Below are positions 6,670 through 15,300 of a DNA stretch of 17,679 nt, in pieces (the first letter of the stretch is position 1; every line of letters begins with the position of its first letter). A program made the position numbers and the translations under genes. Origin of the DNA: Parcubacteria group bacterium (lineage in GTDB: Bacteria; Patescibacteriota; Minisyncoccia; SW-4-49-11); contig PXDG01000176.1 of the NCBI GenBank assembly GCA_003565105.1, positions 1 to 17,679 on the forward strand. The letters run 5' to 3'. The notes beneath the pieces are model-generated. The model was not told the origin of the DNA and ran no database searches. It was given only the letters and a program-made list of their open reading frames with translations.

Positions 6670-7119
6670 ATGGAAGTAACCTCTACTTTACAACAACAAA
6701 TCCAACAAGATCTTAAAGCTGCTATGATTGCTAAACAAACCGACGTGAGAGACGTCCTTCGTATGGTGACCTCCGAGCTGAAGAATCGCCAAATTGACAA
6801 TGGTCAGGAGCCTTTGAATGATGAACAAGTGATGGAAGTTATCTTGAAGCTCGAAAAACAACGAAAAGATTCTATCAACCAATACACCGAAGGTGGACGA
6901 CCAGACTTGGCTGAAGCAGAGCAAAAAGAGCTGGATATCTTGAGTACCTACCTACCTAAAAAACTCAGTGAAGATGAGCTCCGTATGATTGTGAAAGAAG
7001 AAATTGAGAAAACAGAGCAAAAAGACTTTGGAACAGTTATGAAAGCTGTTATGGCACGTGTCAAAGGTCAAGCGGATGGGAATGCGGTACGGCCTATCGT
7101 TCAAGAATTACTTGGATAG
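6670..7119 (+). CDS. yqeY: GatB/YqeY domain protein
   Basis: YqeY proteins resemble the tRNA-binding tail domain of the GatB subunit of the tRNA-dependent amidotransferase and are thought to bind tRNA, though the free-standing protein's job is not settled. The 149-residue length is typical. It shows the helical N-terminal half with LRMVTSELKN (30-39), then KQRKDSI (63-69), the YLPKKLSEDEL hinge (94-104) and the C-terminal KGQADGN (132-138) followed by VRPIVQELL. No Shine-Dalgarno precedes the ATG, which lies in an AT-rich stretch. ybeY starts 10 nt after the stop, so the two are probably cotranscribed. rpsU-yqeY adjacency, with ybeY close by, is widespread and supports a translation-related role. 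Confidence 0.93.
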   Translation: MEVTSTLQQQIQQDLKAAMIAKQTDVRDVLRMVTSELKNRQIDNGQEPLNDEQVMEVILKLEKQRKDSINQYTEGGRPDLAEAEQKELDILSTYLPKKLSEDELRMIVKEEIEKTEQKDFGTVMKAVMARVKGQADGNAVRPIVQELLG

Positions 7120-7129
7120 GTAATCTACT

Positions 7130-7579
7130 ATGACTTTGGATATTTCCTATACGATTGACTGTCCTTCGTATGATACGATTTTTAATCAATGTCGAGAAGT
7201 GGTAGAGTCCATATCCGAAGATCCCTTTTTGGAGACAGAAATATCCCTTGTTGTGGTCAGTCCCTTAGAGATACAAAGACTCAATCAACAATATCGAGAC
7301 AAAGATGCGGTTACTGACGTTTTGTCATTCCATCACTGGGATACTCTGTCAGATATTTTTCCTGGATTTCTATTGGGAGAGATATTTATCTGTTATCAAC
7401 GAGCAGAAGAGCAGGCTCAGAGTCTTGGACATTCCATTACTGAAGAATTAGCTCTTTTGTGCAATCACGGATTATTGCATTTACAAGGATACGATCATAT
7501 TACTGATGCGGACAATGCATTGATGTCATCTAAAGAAAATCAGATTTTGAATATTTTGAAGGCTCAAAACCTTTTCTAA
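7130..7579 (+). CDS. ybeY: Endoribonuclease YbeY (rRNA maturation factor)
   Basis: YbeY is a single-strand-specific zinc endoribonuclease that takes part in 16S rRNA 3'-end maturation and ribosome quality control. The 149-residue protein has the diagnostic zinc motif HGLLHLQGYDH, with His113, His117 and His123 as ligands. Upstream are the family segments VTDVLSF (61-67) and LLGEIFICYQRAEEQA (81-96). The N-terminal 45 residues are more variable, as usual. A purine stretch GGATAGGT precedes the ATG but is only a weak ribosome site. It follows yqeY by 10 nt. Together with rpsU it places three 30S-related genes in succession. The ftsA start lies 50 nt downstream with a possible promoter between. 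Confidence 0.94.
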   Translation: MTLDISYTIDCPSYDTIFNQCREVVESISEDPFLETEISLVVVSPLEIQRLNQQYRDKDAVTDVLSFHHWDTLSDIFPGFLLGEIFICYQRAEEQAQSLGHSITEELALLCNHGLLHLQGYDHITDADNALMSSKENQILNILKAQNLF

Positions 7580-7591
7580 ATCTTCAGAATG

Positions 7592-7600
7592 TGGTAGTAT
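7592..7600 (+). promoter_or_regulatory. Possible extended -10 promoter before ftsA
   Basis: TGG (7592-7594 region) followed by TAGTAT (7595-7600) fits the recurrent extended -10 pattern. The -35 at 17 nt (TTTTCT) is poor. Predicted start near 7607 gives a leader of about 23 nt. Confidence 0.35.
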
Positions 7601-7629
7601 AAAGATACTTAAAATGAAAATGAACCCTT

Positions 7630-8901
7630 ATGGTAAAACCCCAACTCGTTGTCGGTCTTGATGTAGGTACCTATCTTACCAAGATTGCAGTAGCAAAACA
7701 ACTTCGACCGGATAAAGAACCCTCGGTAATCGCATTGGGGACCACTGTATCAGAAGGTCTCAGACGTGGCTCAGTGGTTGATATTCATGATGTGACAAGA
7801 AGTATTGTGGTTGCTTTGGAGCAAGCCTCTAAAATGATTGAAGAAGATATTTCACAAGTAATCATCTCAATTAATGGTGATCATCTTGGATGTATCACTA
7901 CGGCAGGAAAAGTTGCAGTATCTCGGGCAGATGGAGAAGTAACGCAAGAAGACATTGAACGTGTAATTCATAACGCCACTCCTGGACCTAGTAGTTCGAA
8001 TAAGTCTGTAATTGATGTTATTCCAAAAAACTTTATTTTAGATGAAGAATCAGGTATCAAAAATCCTATTGGTATGAATGGGATCCGGTTAGAAGTAGAA
8101 GCTTTGTTGTTAGAGGGCGGTACTTCGGCTATGAAAAACATTGATAAATGTGTAGAAGAGTCCCACTTACACATCCAACATCATATGGTTGGTCCGATAG
8201 CATCTTCTCAATCGGTACTTACTAAGAAACAAAAAGAACTGGGAGTTATGGCCTTGGATATGGGGGCTGGAACAACATCGCTAGCTGTATATGAAGAAGG
8301 GAAATTAGTTCACATTGCAGTGATACCCGTAGGAGCAGGGCATGTGACACAAGATTTAGCAATAGGAATGAGAACCTCGATTGAAGTTGCCGAAAAGGTT
8401 AAGATTAAATACGGTATCGCGCTTGAATCTTCGCTAGGAGCAGATGGAAAAGCTCAGATAGATTTATCTAAATTGAGTGATGAAGAGGTCGGGGTTTTTC
8501 CTGTATCATATGTTGCTGATATTATTGAAGCTCGTTTGAAAGAAATTTTTGAACAAGTACGAGCAGAATTAAAATCCATCGAACGAGAAGGACTTTTGCC
8601 TGCAGGAGTTGTTTTGGTTGGAGGAGGTGCCAATATTCAATCAGTAGTTGATTTGGCAAAACGAGAGTTGAGACTTCCTGTCAAACTTGGAATCCCTGTA
8701 GGAATTGAAGGAAGTATTGCTGATGTGGATAATCCATTGTATGCTAATTTAGTAGGACTGCTTCTTTCAGGGTTTGATGAAGACTATGATGAAGAGTCTC
8801 TCTCTCTGGGAAGTGGTGATGGCTCAGTTTCTGAATCAGGTCTCGGAGGACTAGGAAATCTGTTTAAAAAAGTTCTTAGTGTGTTTTTACCAACAGATTA
8901 A
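7630..8901 (+). CDS. ftsA: Cell division protein FtsA
   Basis: FtsA is the actin-like ATPase that anchors FtsZ to the membrane and recruits the divisome. Of 423 residues, phosphate 1 is GLDVGTYLTKIAVA (9-22), the SHS2/1C domain lies about 85-165, phosphate 2 is DMGAGTTSLAVY (210-221), the segment VIPVGAGHVTQDLA (231-244) is characteristic, and the adenosine motif is VGGGAN (330-335). After an acidic, Gly/Ser-rich linker (382-408) the C-terminus NLFKKVLSVFLP (410-421) is a short amphipathic helix, the expected membrane-targeting tip. These features favour FtsA over the related PilM. ftsZ, usually directly downstream, is absent: a terminator and convergent genes follow. No Shine-Dalgarno is visible. 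Confidence 0.92.
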   Translation: MVKPQLVVGLDVGTYLTKIAVAKQLRPDKEPSVIALGTTVSEGLRRGSVVDIHDVTRSIVVALEQASKMIEEDISQVIISINGDHLGCITTAGKVAVSRADGEVTQEDIERVIHNATPGPSSSNKSVIDVIPKNFILDEESGIKNPIGMNGIRLEVEALLLEGGTSAMKNIDKCVEESHLHIQHHMVGPIASSQSVLTKKQKELGVMALDMGAGTTSLAVYEEGKLVHIAVIPVGAGHVTQDLAIGMRTSIEVAEKVKIKYGIALESSLGADGKAQIDLSKLSDEEVGVFPVSYVADIIEARLKEIFEQVRAELKSIEREGLLPAGVVLVGGGANIQSVVDLAKRELRLPVKLGIPVGIEGSIADVDNPLYANLVGLLLSGFDEDYDEESLSLGSGDGSVSESGLGGLGNLFKKVLSVFLPTD

Positions 8902-8919
8902 AAAATATTTACATAAGTG

Positions 8920-8959
8920 AAAAAAGAGTGGGTGATTTGTAATATCATCACTCTTTTTT
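8920..8959. terminator. Bidirectional terminator between ftsA and the methyltransferase gene
   Basis: AAAAAAGAGTG (8920-8930) pairs perfectly with CACTCTTTTTT (8949-8959), with an additional TGAT/ATCA pairing inside across a small bulge. A6 and T6 tails allow termination for both convergent transcripts. The methyltransferase stop codon overlaps the right end. Confidence 0.9.
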
Positions 8960-9680
8960 ATTTCTCCCAGATACTAATGATATTAGGGGTATAGACTTTT
9001 CCCCCTGAGTTTCCCACTGTAGCCAGCATATATGCTCGAGATAATGGTTTGATCCAAAAATACCACAAAAAACGAGAAAGGATCCGTTTTTTCCATGGAA
9101 GGTAGGGAAGCGCTTCTGTACAAGTGACTTTATCAAACCCAGCCATTTTGGCTACTTGATGGAGACTGGTAGAAGTAAAGGCCTTGAAGTGCGTTATATC
9201 ACTATAAAAGTTCAATGAGATTAAACTCGCTCCATTTGGCACTTGTAGGATTACTTTCCCCTTTGGTTTAAGAACTGTATAAATAGATTTCATTAGATTT
9301 ACTCCTTCTTGGCTGGGAAAGTGCTCTAACACATCAAAGAGTAAGACTATATCGTAGGTTTCTTTTGTAGATTTACGAAAGAAGTCTTCTATGGTATTGA
9401 CACTGACATTCTTAATGTTCAGAGAACGTGCTGTTTTGATTTGTTCTGGGCTCAGATCAAATCCTTCAGCTTGGGAATATCCTTCTTGTTGGAGTACTTT
9501 GAGTAAGCCTCCCCAACCACATCCAATATCGAGAATGGTGAGATTTGAAGGGTCAGTATCGGGTATGTGCATAGATATATGTCTTTTATACATATCCTTA
9601 TACATATCAAAAGCAAATGATTCGTTCCCATGAAAGGAGGTTGAGGTGGTGGTATAATTTTGATATAAATCATTATTCAT
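8958..9680 (-). CDS. Class I SAM-dependent methyltransferase
   Basis: The 240-residue protein has a Rossmann-fold methyltransferase core. Motif I is ILDIGCGWGGLL (49-60), the acidic end of strand 2 is GFDLS (73-77), and DVLEHF (116-121) with LKPKGKVILQVPNG (137-150) give the post-II and motif III region of the UbiG/methyltransf_11-23 type. The C-terminal third contains hydrophobic and aromatic stretches (about 195-225) that could sit against the membrane. The substrate is not evident. Its place directly behind a polysaccharide flippase (11-nt gap, same strand) suggests methylation of a glycan or lipid-linked sugar, which is an inference from context. No Shine-Dalgarno precedes the ATG. Confidence 0.85.
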   Translation of the reverse strand: MNNDLYQNYTTTSTSFHGNESFAFDMYKDMYKRHISMHIPDTDPSNLTILDIGCGWGGLLKVLQQEGYSQAEGFDLSPEQIKTARSLNIKNVSVNTIEDFFRKSTKETYDIVLLFDVLEHFPSQEGVNLMKSIYTVLKPKGKVILQVPNGASLISLNFYSDITHFKAFTSTSLHQVAKMAGFDKVTCTEALPYLPWKKRILSRFLWYFWIKPLSRAYMLATVGNSGGKVYTPNIISIWEK

Positions 9681-9691
9681 AGGAAGGAAGA

Positions 9692-10981
9692 TTATTGTTT
9701 TGTTGATGATTGCGTTTTGAATCCTTGTATTATTCTACCAAATAAAATCACTTTTAAAAAGAAATCCGTAAAGGTTACCAAAAGTATGCTGTATACCAAT
9801 CCAGTAATACCCCAAATGGGGATGATTGAAAATTGAAGGGTTATTCCTAATATAGCTAGGATTATTGATACTATTAGCTCATATTTTTCTTTATGAAAAA
9901 AAATGAAGAGTGGTCCTAAGAGATGAATGGTCGGATAGACTAGTATTCCCCAAGAGAGAATTCGTACAAGGGGAAGCGTCTCAGGATAAAGTGATTCTGG
10001 ATCCAGGATATTCAGAATAATCATTACTCCAGCTTGATAAGCTATGAAATAGCAAATACTAAAGCCACCTATAGCCCAGGCAATGTTTTTGGCTTTTGTA
10101 TAGTCTTTCTTTTGAAGCGATTGGGTAAGTCGGGTAGCAATATTGGGCATAATTATGGCGGGGATTGAGACAAAGGTCAAAAAAAGTCTATTGTAGGCAT
10201 TTGAAAAGGTGTTGATTTCGGTCTCTGCAATACCTAATATTTGAAGATTGAGTTGAAAGGAAAAAAGATAAAAATAGGTCACAATGCTAGTTGCGGTAAG
10301 CGTGAGAATTGGTCGAATATTCTGGGTAATGATAGTGATATCAAAGCGTCCCCAAGGGGTGAATTTTCGTTGAAAGAACATATCTGTCACAAGACTAAGG
10401 GTGTATCCTCCAACTAAAATTATTCCATAGTGGGTGAGAGTCACTGCTATTCCAGTCCAAACCAGCCCATATGCGATACCCAAGATACAAATCTTAGCAA
10501 AAACATCTCCTAACCCAAACATCCATGCTCTCCCAGTCGCGTCACAAACGGCACGATAATTCCAATCAAGTAGTATGATGAACTGAGAAGTGAAGAGTAA
10601 TAAGATAATCCAGATATCAGCTAGATCAAAAATGGCATTAATAATACTAAGTGCTACAGAGCCTACAAAAAAGGTAATGATGCGAATGATAAAAAATGTG
10701 GTCCATAGATTAGCAAAAGATTCACGATGTTCAGCATCAAACGGTGTGTTCGTGTAATGTTTTTGGATTAATGATGTGAGAGACAGGGTTAAGAAGACAA
10801 AGACCAGAGGTATGAGGGAGTCATTGACCACGTTGTAGGTTGCGTATTCAGAAGTTGATAGATTGGTTATCAACCACCTATTCAGTAATAATCCTACAGC
10901 TAAAAATACTACCTTGCTACTCATTTGTATAAGATAGAAAAATTGAGGAGACAAGATTCGTTGAAAGCTCAGAGGTGTCAT
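9692..10981 (-). CDS. Polysaccharide/oligosaccharide flippase (MOP superfamily, Wzx-like)
   Basis: This 429-residue integral membrane protein has about 12 to 14 hydrophobic segments with very few charged residues in them. The N-terminal pattern, with FQRILSPQFFYLIQMSSKVV (residues 5-24) followed by GLLLNRWLITNLSTSEYATYN (read in two parts), matches flippases of the Wzx/RfbX/MurJ-related MOP superfamily, in which LxxxEYxxYN is a recurrent early motif. These proteins translocate lipid-linked sugars across the cytoplasmic membrane. The substrate is unknown. No glycosyltransferase or polymerase genes lie within the window, so the glycan assembly genes would be elsewhere. The gene begins 5 nt after the preceding minus-strand gene's stop and ends 11 nt before the methyltransferase, consistent with a three-gene operon. 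Confidence 0.85.
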   Translation of the reverse strand: MTPLSFQRILSPQFFYLIQMSSKVVFLAVGLLLNRWLITNLSTSEYATYNVVNDSLIPLVFVFLTLSLTSLIQKHYTNTPFDAEHRESFANLWTTFFIIRIITFFVGSVALSIINAIFDLADIWIILLLFTSQFIILLDWNYRAVCDATGRAWMFGLGDVFAKICILGIAYGLVWTGIAVTLTHYGIILVGGYTLSLVTDMFFQRKFTPWGRFDITIITQNIRPILTLTATSIVTYFYLFSFQLNLQILGIAETEINTFSNAYNRLFLTFVSIPAIIMPNIATRLTQSLQKKDYTKAKNIAWAIGGFSICYFIAYQAGVMIILNILDPESLYPETLPLVRILSWGILVYPTIHLLGPLFIFFHKEKYELIVSIILAILGITLQFSIIPIWGITGLVYSILLVTFTDFFLKVILFGRIIQGFKTQSSTKQ

Positions 10982-10986
10982 AGAGA

Positions 10987-11481
10987 TTATTTACGTTTTT
11001 GATGGTCAAGTAAAAGACGGAAAAATTCGGTATAACTCATCAGAATGTCAAGGGTAGAAATATGTAATCGAAACATTATCTCAATGGGATCTTTCTGTTC
11101 ACCATCGTAAAATCCATAGGTTAATCCAATGATTTCTTGAGATTTAGGCGATAGTTCTTCGTGTAAGAGAATTAACTCTTCATAAAAAAGGGTGGTTGGT
11201 TCAGTATGATAGATATGACTGGCTTGATGCAGTCCTTCTTCTGTCACATCAAAGATATCTTGGAAGAACATCCAGTCAAATGGATAATCAAGATTTGGAG
11301 TCTGACGGGTGGTAATCAAGAAAGCTCGTTCTAAAAGAGTAAGACTCAACATATCTTGAATATCTGTATCTGGAGAGATGGCTACACAATATTGACGCAA
11401 AAATGATTGTAATAATGGGACAAGATCATATTTCGTCTTGAATAAAGATTCTTCTTCTGGGGCAATGTAGGGAATGATCAT
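10987..11481 (-). CDS. Hypothetical acidic protein with a sigma-region-4-like C-terminus
   Basis: I do not recognise the family. The 164 residues are acidic and helical with no membrane segment or signal peptide, so a cytoplasmic protein is expected. Residues 110-158 resemble sigma-70 region 4: LSPKSQEIIGLTYGF (110-124) mimics the L-x-x-x-x-x-x-V-x-x-L-R-Y-G-L segment, and PIEIMFRLHISTLDILM (132-148) sits where the E-I-G-x-x-L-x-x-S-x-x-x-V helix-turn-helix would. The recognition helix has few basic residues, which weakens DNA binding. Residues 1-105 match nothing I know, and the usual region 2 is not seen. It is first in the flippase operon, behind the promoter at 11534-11562, so it may regulate that operon or bind RNA polymerase. 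That role is an inference. Confidence 0.6.
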   Translation of the reverse strand: MIIPYIAPEEESLFKTKYDLVPLLQSFLRQYCVAISPDTDIQDMLSLTLLERAFLITTRQTPNLDYPFDWMFFQDIFDVTEEGLHQASHIYHTEPTTLFYEELILLHEELSPKSQEIIGLTYGFYDGEQKDPIEIMFRLHISTLDILMSYTEFFRLLLDHQKRK

Positions 11482-11533
11482 AAGTAAAATATTAATCTAC
11501 GCCCCGAGTTGTAGGTATCGATAGGCTCTTTCT

Positions 11534-11562
11534 ATTATATAGGAGAGAGCGCTTGGCGTAAA
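11534..11562 (-). promoter_or_regulatory. Promoter of the minus-strand glycan operon, TTTACG-N17-TATAAT
   Basis: Read on the minus strand, TTTACG (11562-11557), exactly 17 nt, then TATAAT (11539-11534). Start near 11527 gives a leader of about 46 nt. Both hexamers equal those of the lepB promoter. Imperfect inverted arms GCTCTTTC (11525-11532) and GAGAGAGC (11543-11550) flank the -10 and could be an operator. Confidence 0.7.
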
Positions 11563-11608
11563 TGGTTAAATGAGAAAGATTTTGTTCTTTTAAGATACTG
11601 ATACGTTC

Positions 11609-11635
11609 TTGACTCATTACAAAATATGGTATAAT
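11609..11635 (+). promoter_or_regulatory. Promoter of the DUF2339 gene pair
   Basis: TTGACT (11609-11614), a short 15-nt spacer and consensus TATAAT (11630-11635) preceded by TGG. The extended -10 should compensate for the short spacing. Start near 11642 leaves about 50 nt of very AT-rich leader before the ATG. Confidence 0.7.
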
Positions 11636-11691
11636 AATAAAATAATATAATAAAATTATATACCGAGTGAATATTCAATCTAAAATACAAG

Positions 11692-12357
11692 ATGATGAAA
11701 TATAAAAATCAGAAATCGAAAAGCAAGTGTTTTCCTACAGCCTATATTATATATGGAGCATTGTTATCACTTATTTTAAGTCTAGCTATAGGATACCCAA
11801 TATATCTTGAAAGACAAGAGATACACGATACGGTTGCCAATTATCGTCAAGTAGCAGTTATATCCACAACGGACACGCCTCCTGTCTCAGGGACTGCGCA
11901 AATTATTTTGTTGGAAGAACCTGAAATAGAAGCACTCTCTTCTCAAAATATTGCACTATATGATACGAGACGAACTCGATTTGAATCCTTTCAATTGTAT
12001 CAAGAACTTCAGGGAGATTCTCGCTATATTATCGAATTTGTTGCTCGTCCGAATACCACCTACAAAGTGTTGACGGATCCAGTAATGACGAAGAATGTTC
12101 CCACTGCTCGTCCCTATGAAAATTTTTTAGAAGATCCTCAGCAATTACGTTTGAACGAGTGGCGAGAAAATGAAATATACCGAGCCCGTTTAGAACAAGA
12201 GAGTAAAACTCCTCAGCAAGAAACTATCGATGGAGAACCCCAATATCCACTCATAGCGCTCTATCCTTGGTTACCGTGGTTTGGAATAGGTACTGTAACA
12301 GTGATTTTGACTGGATTATTTATATTCGTAGCAAAACAAAAGAATAACACACAATAA
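11692..12357 (+). CDS. Hypothetical membrane protein with two TM segments
   Basis: I do not recognise a family. The 221-residue protein has a basic N-terminal tail (KYKNQKSKSK), a transmembrane helix at about 17-36, a soluble domain at 37-190 and a second helix at about 196-214 followed by a short Lys-rich end. By the positive-inside rule both ends are cytoplasmic and the middle domain is outside. That domain contains mixed strands with QIILLEEPEIEAL and YIIEFVARPNTTYKVL and ends with a charged helix (151-172). The start is a tandem ATG at 11692/11695 with no Shine-Dalgarno. The DUF2339 gene begins 4 nt after the stop, so the two are translated from one message and may form a complex. The topology is fairly sure and the function is not known. 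Confidence 0.75.
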   Translation: MMKYKNQKSKSKCFPTAYIIYGALLSLILSLAIGYPIYLERQEIHDTVANYRQVAVISTTDTPPVSGTAQIILLEEPEIEALSSQNIALYDTRRTRFESFQLYQELQGDSRYIIEFVARPNTTYKVLTDPVMTKNVPTARPYENFLEDPQQLRLNEWRENEIYRARLEQESKTPQQETIDGEPQYPLIALYPWLPWFGIGTVTVILTGLFIFVAKQKNNTQ

Positions 12358-12361
12358 ATAT

Positions 12362-15300
12362 ATGAACACTTTACGAATCATTTTTTTTATTATCGGAGGT
12401 ATCATTTTATCCCCCTTTATTCACGGGGCTCCAGCCCTTACGTTACTTGTAATTGGAGGTGCTCTACTGTGGGTGCGTGATGAAATGATGACTCTACAAG
12501 GGCGTATAGATCAATTAGAAGAAGAATTACATAGACAAAATCAGACTGAAAAAAACTACGCTTCAAAAACAGCTATTCCTACTGCACCAACTGAATCTTG
12601 GCAGCAATTATACTCTGATGAACCAAACGAGGTGATAGATTCTTCTGAAGAGTCTCTTTCAATGGATGTGCCTGAATCAATGATACCCAATAGCGACAAT
12701 GAGCAACGGTATCAACCAGGGTATGGGGTGAAATTGAGCGAAGAAATTTCTTCGGCTATTACTTCTCCAGAAACAATGTATGCTGTATCAGACGAGTTGA
12801 TAGAAGAACCTCAAGGTGTAATTGTGGAACAAGGACCATCAGTTACGGATAAAATAGTTGCTTGGTTGCTTGAATCTTGGCCGCTAAAATTAGGAGCCTT
12901 ATTAATCATCCTAGCTATTGGTTGGTTTGTAAGCTTTGCTTTTGCAAATGATTGGATTGCTCCGTGGGTACGTATAATGATGGGACTCGTCTTTGGAATC
13001 TCTCTTATGGGATGTGCTTTCTGGTGGATGAAAAAATATGTGCAGCAAGGTGCCGTGGTTCTGTTAGTTGGAGCCAGTGCTGTAATCCTAACTTTGTTAG
13101 CAGCACTCCAACTATTTGGATTCTTTACTCCTGTTGTGATTCTATTACTTATGCTTCTTACGATGAGTTTCGTAGCCTTTACTAGTGGTGTGTATCGTAT
13201 TAAATCATTATCATACTTGTCATTGATCTCAGGAATGATATTCCCAGTATTGATTGGAACTTCTCCAGACGCAACAATTTCAGGATTATTTATGTATTTA
13301 CTGATAGTCTTAGTAGGGAATGTAGGACTGTCATTCTGGACAAATATCCCAGGTTTAGTCCCTACAGGAGCGTTAATGCTTGGTTTTTATACTGTTACTG
13401 TCTATGGTCAGACAGAACCCCTTTTACCGCTCTTTATTATTCTTCAAGGAATTCTTCTCTTTGTTACAGGAACAATATTTATTGTTCGTTCTACTCAATC
13501 ATCAGACACGCTGAACTCGAAAGATTATTTACAAGCAGGAGCCTTTGGAGTCGTTACAACAGTATCGTTGATGGTTGGATGGATAGTCACTACCGTTCCA
13601 AGTTCCCTTCAAGTAGGTAGCTTACTTGGAATGATGCTGGTGACCGTTTTTACAGGAATTGTTCTCTATCAAAAAACTGCACACAAACTCCTTTTCTATA
13701 TTTATGGTATGATTTCTTTTTCCCTGCTCGTATTAGCTACAATGATTCAGTTTGAAGGAGTTAGCTTAGTAAATCTGTTGGCCATTGAATTTGCCTTAAT
13801 GATTGTTTTGATGCAGATGATTGGAAAAAACATCTATCATACCGCACGATTTAGTTATATTTTATTATTCCCAATCTTCTTATTGATTCCTATCATAAAC
13901 TCTAATGATTGGCTCAATGGTGCTATACACATCTCATTCTGGACAATGTTAGTAGTGGGACTTATTCTCATTGCTTTAGGATTTTATCTCTACCCTTCAG
14001 CTCAAAAATATCCAAAAAAGGAGGAGTCAGCAATACTCAACCCAGCAATGCAACATATTATATGGTTATTTGTTTCAGGAATTGCTGTCTTTCAAGTATT
14101 AGTGATGCAAATGCTTTATGGCGGGTTACTTGGTGAGATTCCCAACGCTGCACTTCTATTTATCTTTATTATCAGTAGTGTTGGTATTCTTTATAGTCTT
14201 ATTTATCAGAAACAAGGGGCTGCGTACACCTTACTGATTGTGCAAATGGGTGTACCTCTCTTTATGTATCAAACGATAGATATTACTTCCGTATTTATAT
14301 ACTTATTTGTTGTTGGATGGGGAAGTATAGGATTATCTTATATAAGTGATAGAGCTTACTTTAGTTCTGTGAGTATGGGGTTGATTTTGTTAAACTCACT
14401 AATCTATATTAACTCAGGTACCCGCTCTATAACGCTATTTATCCTTCTGATAGGAGCTGCTTATCTGTTTACTGCTATCTTCCAATACTATCGATCTCTG
14501 TCTACTCAAGATTTAGGGGAATCATCAGAGTCCTTTTCTGCAGCTAGTCTTACTCTGATATTTCATTCAATCTGGAGTACTCTATGGATTGTTGGTTCTG
14601 TGCCTGACTCATACCGTATCTGGCTTCTTTTGGGACTTACAGTTATATATGTTTTCATTGGATTCTTCCTATTCTCTCTGCAAAAAAGCCGAAAAGTATT
14701 CTTTATCTTTAGTACCATCGGATTAGCTCTAACCGTACTCGCAACATCAATTCAATTCGAGGGACTTACGGCTACATTATTTATGACCATTCAGCTTGCC
14801 ATAATGCCACTACTTGTACATATTATATTTGATGATATCAAATTAACTCAGAAGTATAATTATCTAATGCTTCTACCAATACTCTGGTCAACAGAAAGTC
14901 TGATCTCCCTAGATTGGCGTACTGGAGTCTTTCACGGAGCCTTTATGAACTTGCTCGTATTAATAGGAATACTCTTTGGATTAGGTCTCACTTTCTACTC
15001 AGCCTCTCAAAAGTCAGATAAGCCATGGGTCAAGTCGACCAATACCACTCTTCTTGTAGGGGGATCAATATATGCTTACATACTGATTTGGTTAGCTCTC
15101 GGAGCATCTAATTTGAATGCAGAAATAGCAGTATTTATCTCATTAACAATCTATACTTTAGTGGGAATTCTTTGTTATATGTATGGATTAAACGAGCGTC
15201 GGTCATTTTTCCAAAAATATGGAGCTATCGTATTTTCTGCAGTAGTTGTCCGATTGATCTTGATAGACGTTTGGGCAATGGGAATTATTCCTCGAGTACT

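Noticed and set aside
7630..8901. PilM (type IV pilus actin-like protein) as an alternative to FtsA
   Set aside because: The VIPVGAGHVTQDLA block and the C-terminal amphipathic helix are FtsA features, and no pilN, pilO or pilQ genes adjoin it.
11855..11866. DnaA-box-like TTATATCCACA
   Set aside because: It is a single, imperfect copy (extra TA) inside a coding region, with no cluster of boxes, so there is no support for an origin here despite parB being in the window.
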